A stretch of 64,000 nucleotides of DNA, from assembly GCF_003545715.1 (NCBI RefSeq), contig NZ_QVNU01000004.1, positions 310,001 to 374,000 on the forward strand, written 5' to 3'. Shown piece after piece: positions 60,830 to 64,000 of the stretch. A model generated the notes under the pieces. That model made no database searches and was not told the origin of the DNA. It saw only the letters and a list, made by a program, of their open reading frames with translations. Each line of letters begins with the position of its first letter. Position 1 is the first letter of the stretch. The DNA comes from Taibaiella koreensis. Lineage in GTDB: Bacteria > Bacteroidota > Bacteroidia > Chitinophagales > Chitinophagaceae. Position numbers and translations under genes: made by a program.

Positions 60830-63067
60830 ATGAAACAACCTAAGATCATTATTGTCGCTAACCGCCTGCCTGTGCGTGTAGAAATCAAGAATGAGGAATG
60901 GATTTATCATTCCAGCGAAGGCGGATTGGCCACGGGCCTCGGCAGCATCTATAAAGACGGAAATAACATATGGATCGGCTGGCCCGGCGCCTATATCGAA
61001 AATGAGAAAATACAGCATATTATACGGCAAGACTTTCTGAAGCAGAACCTTTACCCGGTCATGCTTTCCGAGTACGAGATCCACCACTATTACGATGGCT
61101 TTTCCAACGATACGTTATGGCCTTTGTTCCACTATTTCCCCAGCTATGCCAGCTATGGCCGTAAGGACTGGGAGGTATACCAGAAGGTGAACCGCAAATT
61201 TGCAAAAGCCGTCACGGAAATTGCCGATCCGGGCGACACCATCTGGATACAGGATTACCAGCTCATGCTGGTGCCGCAGATGATAAGGGAAGCGATGCCC
61301 GATGTCAGCATCGGCTTTTTCCAGCATATCCCCTTCCCTTCTTACGAAGTATTCCGGCTCATACCCTGGCGCGACCAATTATTGAAAGGATTGCTGGGAG
61401 CTGATCTTATCGGCTTTCACACTTTCGACGATGTACGCCATTTCATGAGCGCGGCTACCCGCATCGTTCATGCGCCGTCCAACGCCAATGAGCTGATCCT
61501 GGACGATGAGCGCTCGGTGATCGTCGATGCTTTCCCTATGGGGATAGACTATGACAAATACCGGGATAACGTCTTCAATCCTAAGACCAAACGGAATGAG
61601 ACCAAATTGCATCAGCTCATGGGTGATCGCAAATTGATGATCTCGATCGACCGGCTCGATTATAGCAAAGGCATTCCGCAACGGCTGAAGGCTTACGAGC
61701 TGTTCCTGAGAAAGCATCCCGAATGGAAGGAGCGGGTGATTTTTATACAGCTGGTGGTCCCTTCCCGCGACCAGGTAAAGCAATATGCATCGTTGAAAGA
61801 AGAGATCAACCGATTGGTCTCCGAGATCAATGCCAAGCATGGCACATTGTCCTGGCAACCGATCCATTACTTTTACCGTTCTTTCCCGCTGGAAATGCTT
61901 TCGGCCTTGTATGCTTCAGCCGACATCGCCCTGGTAACACCCCTGCGTGATGGCATGAACCTGGTATGCAAAGAGTATATCGCCAGCCGCATAGATAAGA
62001 CCGGCGTGCTGATCCTGAGCGAAATGGCCGGCGCCTCAAAAGAGCTCTACGAGGCCCTGGTTATCAATCCTACCAACGAGGACGCTGTAGCAGAAGCCAT
62101 TTACGAGGCGCTTACCATGCCAGAGGAAGAGCAGGTACGCCGTATGGAAGCCTTGCAGCATACAGTAGCCAAATTCAACATACATCACTGGATCAAAAAT
62201 TTCATGGATAAACTAACCGAAGTAAAGCTGAAGCAGGAGCAATTAAGCACCCGTATGCTAACCGAAACATTTAAGGACACTTTGCATCTCCGTTATAAGG
62301 AAGCCGGCAGACGCCTCATTTTCCTTGACTACGATGGTACGCTGGTCAACTTTACACCCGATCCGCTCAAAGCCATTCCCGACAATGATCTCAAAGCATT
62401 GCTGCAGGAGCTTTACAGCGATCCCCACAATAAGATCGTGCTCATCAGTGGCAGAAAAAAGGAGACCCTGGAGAGCTGGGTGGGCGATATGCCTATCGAT
62501 ATCATTGCCGAGCATGGCGCCTGGTTACGGGAAGACGGAAGGCCTTGGGTAATCGCCAAGGACCTGAATACCGATTGGAAAGAAGAGTTCATTCCCATGC
62601 TGAAGCAGTTTGAAATGCGCACACCGGGATCATTTATCGAAGAAAAGGACTATTCACTGGCCTGGCATTACCGCAAGGTAGACAAAGGCCTGGGCGAGCT
62701 GAGGGCAAAGGAAATGACCGGCAATATGAAATATGCCGCGGCTAACCTGGGCTTGCAGCTACAGGAAGGCAATAAAGTAATCGAGATCAAAAGCGCTATG
62801 ATCAACAAGGGTAACGCAGCCCGCGAATGGCTGAAGCAATATCCGGCTTCATTCATTCTCGCAATAGGGGACGACTATACCGATGAAGATACCTTCAAAG
62901 CTATGCCGGAAGAAGCAGTTACGATCAAAGTGGGTTCCGGCATCTCTGCCGCTACCTATTTTCTGAAAAACCCGGAAGAAGTGCGCAGCTTCCTCAGAAA
63001 GCTGATCGGAAGCAGCGAAGACAACAATCAGAATGAAGAAAAAAACACCGCCCTTATAAAAAATTAG
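60830..63067 (+). CDS. Fused trehalose-6-phosphate synthase/phosphatase (OtsA-OtsB)
   Basis: A 745-residue two-domain enzyme. The ATG at 60830 gives MKQPKIIIVANRLPVRVE; the frame extends 15 codons. Residues 1-about 480 form a GT20 OtsA domain (IWIQDYQLMLVPQMI, then MGIDYDK, RLDYSKGIPQRL and TPLRDGMNLVCKEYIA). The rest is an HAD-type OtsB phosphatase with the catalytic Asp500-x-Asp502 in FLDYDGTLVNF and a late GDDYTDEDTF. Makes trehalose from UDP-glucose and glucose-6-phosphate, an osmoprotectant. It overlaps the convergent GH15 gene by 14 bases. Confidence 0.95.
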   Translation: MKQPKIIIVANRLPVRVEIKNEEWIYHSSEGGLATGLGSIYKDGNNIWIGWPGAYIENEKIQHIIRQDFLKQNLYPVMLSEYEIHHYYDGFSNDTLWPLFHYFPSYASYGRKDWEVYQKVNRKFAKAVTEIADPGDTIWIQDYQLMLVPQMIREAMPDVSIGFFQHIPFPSYEVFRLIPWRDQLLKGLLGADLIGFHTFDDVRHFMSAATRIVHAPSNANELILDDERSVIVDAFPMGIDYDKYRDNVFNPKTKRNETKLHQLMGDRKLMISIDRLDYSKGIPQRLKAYELFLRKHPEWKERVIFIQLVVPSRDQVKQYASLKEEINRLVSEINAKHGTLSWQPIHYFYRSFPLEMLSALYASADIALVTPLRDGMNLVCKEYIASRIDKTGVLILSEMAGASKELYEALVINPTNEDAVAEAIYEALTMPEEEQVRRMEALQHTVAKFNIHHWIKNFMDKLTEVKLKQEQLSTRMLTETFKDTLHLRYKEAGRRLIFLDYDGTLVNFTPDPLKAIPDNDLKALLQELYSDPHNKIVLISGRKKETLESWVGDMPIDIIAEHGAWLREDGRPWVIAKDLNTDWKEEFIPMLKQFEMRTPGSFIEEKDYSLAWHYRKVDKGLGELRAKEMTGNMKYAAANLGLQLQEGNKVIEIKSAMINKGNAAREWLKQYPASFILAIGDDYTDEDTFKAMPEEAVTIKVGSGISAATYFLKNPEEVRSFLRKLIGSSEDNNQNEEKNTALIKN

Positions 63068-64000
63068 GGCGGTCGCGCTTCATAGCAATACGATAAGCGG
63101 CATTCATTAATCCCACATGGCTATACGCCTGTGGGAAATTGCCCCATTGGCTGCCGGTAGAGGCTTCCACATCTTCGCTCAGCAGACCCAGGTGATTGGT
63201 ATAGCGCAGCAATTGCTCAAACCGCTCCTGCGCCTCATCTACACGGCCAACGCAGGCAAGTGCCTCAACATGCCAGAAGGCAGTGATAAGAAAGGTAGAC
63301 TCAGGCTTACCAAAGTCGTCTTCGTGCTTGTACCGGTAAAACAAGCCGCCTGGCGCCGACAAAACGGTTTCCACAGCTTTAAGGTGATCCTTTGCACGAT
63401 CCGATGCGGGATCCAGGTAGTTCATCATGATCAGCTGCAGCGTGCTGGCATCCATATACGGCGAATTGATCGCTTGCTGATATACCCTGCGTTCAGGATC
63501 GTAACAAGCTTCGATACGGTTGGCTGCCTTTTCGGCAAGCCTTGCCGCCCAGCGTTCCAGTTTTTTGTCTTTGATCTTTTGTGCGATAAGGATAGCCGCC
63601 TGGCAACCTGCCCACTGGAAGAGATAGGTATAGCAGAAATAGCCGCTGATATCGCGGAACTCCCATAGCCCCGCGTCTTCCTCATCGATCACCATTTCGA
63701 TCATCTTCAGCACCGAAGATATCCAGGCCGAAGAATCGGTACGCTCCTCAAAAACAAAACGCTCGTCGGAGTATAGCGGCAACAGCGAGAGCAATACTTG
63801 TCCGTACACATCGTTCTGGATATGCTCACTGGCCTGGTTGCCGATACGTACCGGCTGATTGCCCAGATAACCGCTGAGCGGGATCTCGTATTCCTTCAGG
63901 TACTTTTCCCCCGTGACACTGTATAGGGGCTGGTAGCGGCCCTCTTCCTTTACAGAAATATTGGCGATAAAATTGAAATACCCTTCCATCTCCTCGAAGT
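63054..64000 (-). CDS. Glycoside hydrolase family 15 protein (3' part)
   Basis: The C-terminal 315 or so residues of a GH15 glucoamylase/trehalase-type protein. The frame stays open past the window edge, so its start is not visible. Family motifs: GNQASEHIQNDVYGQVLLSL, DAGLWEFRD (general acid Glu region) and the end LSEDVEASTGSQWGNFPQAY then SHVGLMNAAYRIA with the catalytic base Glu. GH15 genes often adjoin trehalose-synthesis genes in Bacteroidota, so trehalose or maltose-type sugars are likely substrates (inference). Its stop overlaps the OtsAB stop on the other strand. Confidence 0.88.
   Translation of the reverse strand, partial: FEEMEGYFNFIANISVKEEGRYQPLYSVTGEKYLKEYEIPLSGYLGNQPVRIGNQASEHIQNDVYGQVLLSLLPLYSDERFVFEERTDSSAWISSVLKMIEMVIDEEDAGLWEFRDISGYFCYTYLFQWAGCQAAILIAQKIKDKKLERWAARLAEKAANRIEACYDPERRVYQQAINSPYMDASTLQLIMMNYLDPASDRAKDHLKAVETVLSAPGGLFYRYKHEDDFGKPESTFLITAFWHVEALACVGRVDEAQERFEQLLRYTNHLGLLSEDVEASTGSQWGNFPQAYSHVGLMNAAYRIAMKRDRPNFL

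Overview
The window looks like chromosomal DNA of a Bacteroidota bacterium, most likely family Chitinophagaceae; the family is an inference. Supporting signs are a type IX secretion (T9SS) sorting-domain protein, a SusC/OmpA-era TonB-dependent receptor and CarboxypepD_reg domains with VVVTG linkers, TAnnTTTG-type -7 promoter boxes with no purine-rich Shine-Dalgarno sites, LytS/LytTR and AraC regulators, DUF2911 and CFI-box proteins, and small cysteine-rich peptides with the Bacteroidota class I lanthipeptide-type leader (LSL/LNL plus a GG site). There is one tRNA, tRNA-Arg(UCU), and no rRNA, CRISPR array, integrase or intact insertion sequence.

Layout. 1-6 kb: two alpha/beta hydrolases, a phytase-like esterase, a FeeM-like acyltransferase, a lipoprotein beta-carbonic anhydrase, small unknowns and an orphan RiPP precursor. 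6-16 kb is a signalling block: a hybrid histidine kinase tail-to-tail with a sigma54-dependent response regulator, a processive family 2 glycosyltransferase, an SRPBCC protein, and a TPR histidine kinase/LuxR regulator pair divergent from a degenerate stand-alone receiver and an Imm26-like protein. 17-21 kb: two 'AraC regulator + NAD(P)-dependent reductase' modules and the stub of a third SDR gene. 21-22.7 kb: tRNA-Arg with extra copies of its 3' end around a NadR-like ATPase, then a polyvalent-protein-type kinase. 23-26.8 kb: a deaminase, a lipoprotein, a quinone reductase divergent from a frameshifted HxlR regulator, and a large secreted lectin-like T9SS protein.

26.9-33 kb is bounded by two blocks of the same degenerate low-complexity repeats in opposite orientation. 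Between them lie an SRPBCC gene, a divergent pair of orphan lanthipeptide-like precursors, an outer-membrane barrel protein, a LytS/LytTR pair, a methyltransferase and a candidate structured RNA. 33-39 kb holds small enzymes and unknowns (DinB, GyrI-like, DUF2911, AlkB, a CFI-box protein) and two copies of a short palindromic MITE-like element. 39.7-49 kb: a giant VIT/vWA/DUF2135 protein divergent from a TonB-dependent receptor, then a MocR regulator divergent from an EamA exporter/DinB/GNAT operon.

49-64 kb: small hydrophilic or lipidated proteins, a PAS kinase, then a DNA-repair island. Endonuclease V and topoisomerase IB (plus a DAO oxidoreductase) face the four-gene Exo-Lig-Lhr-PdeM ligase-associated repair operon. 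The window ends with a fused trehalose-6-phosphate synthase/phosphatase and the 3' part of a GH15 hydrolase.
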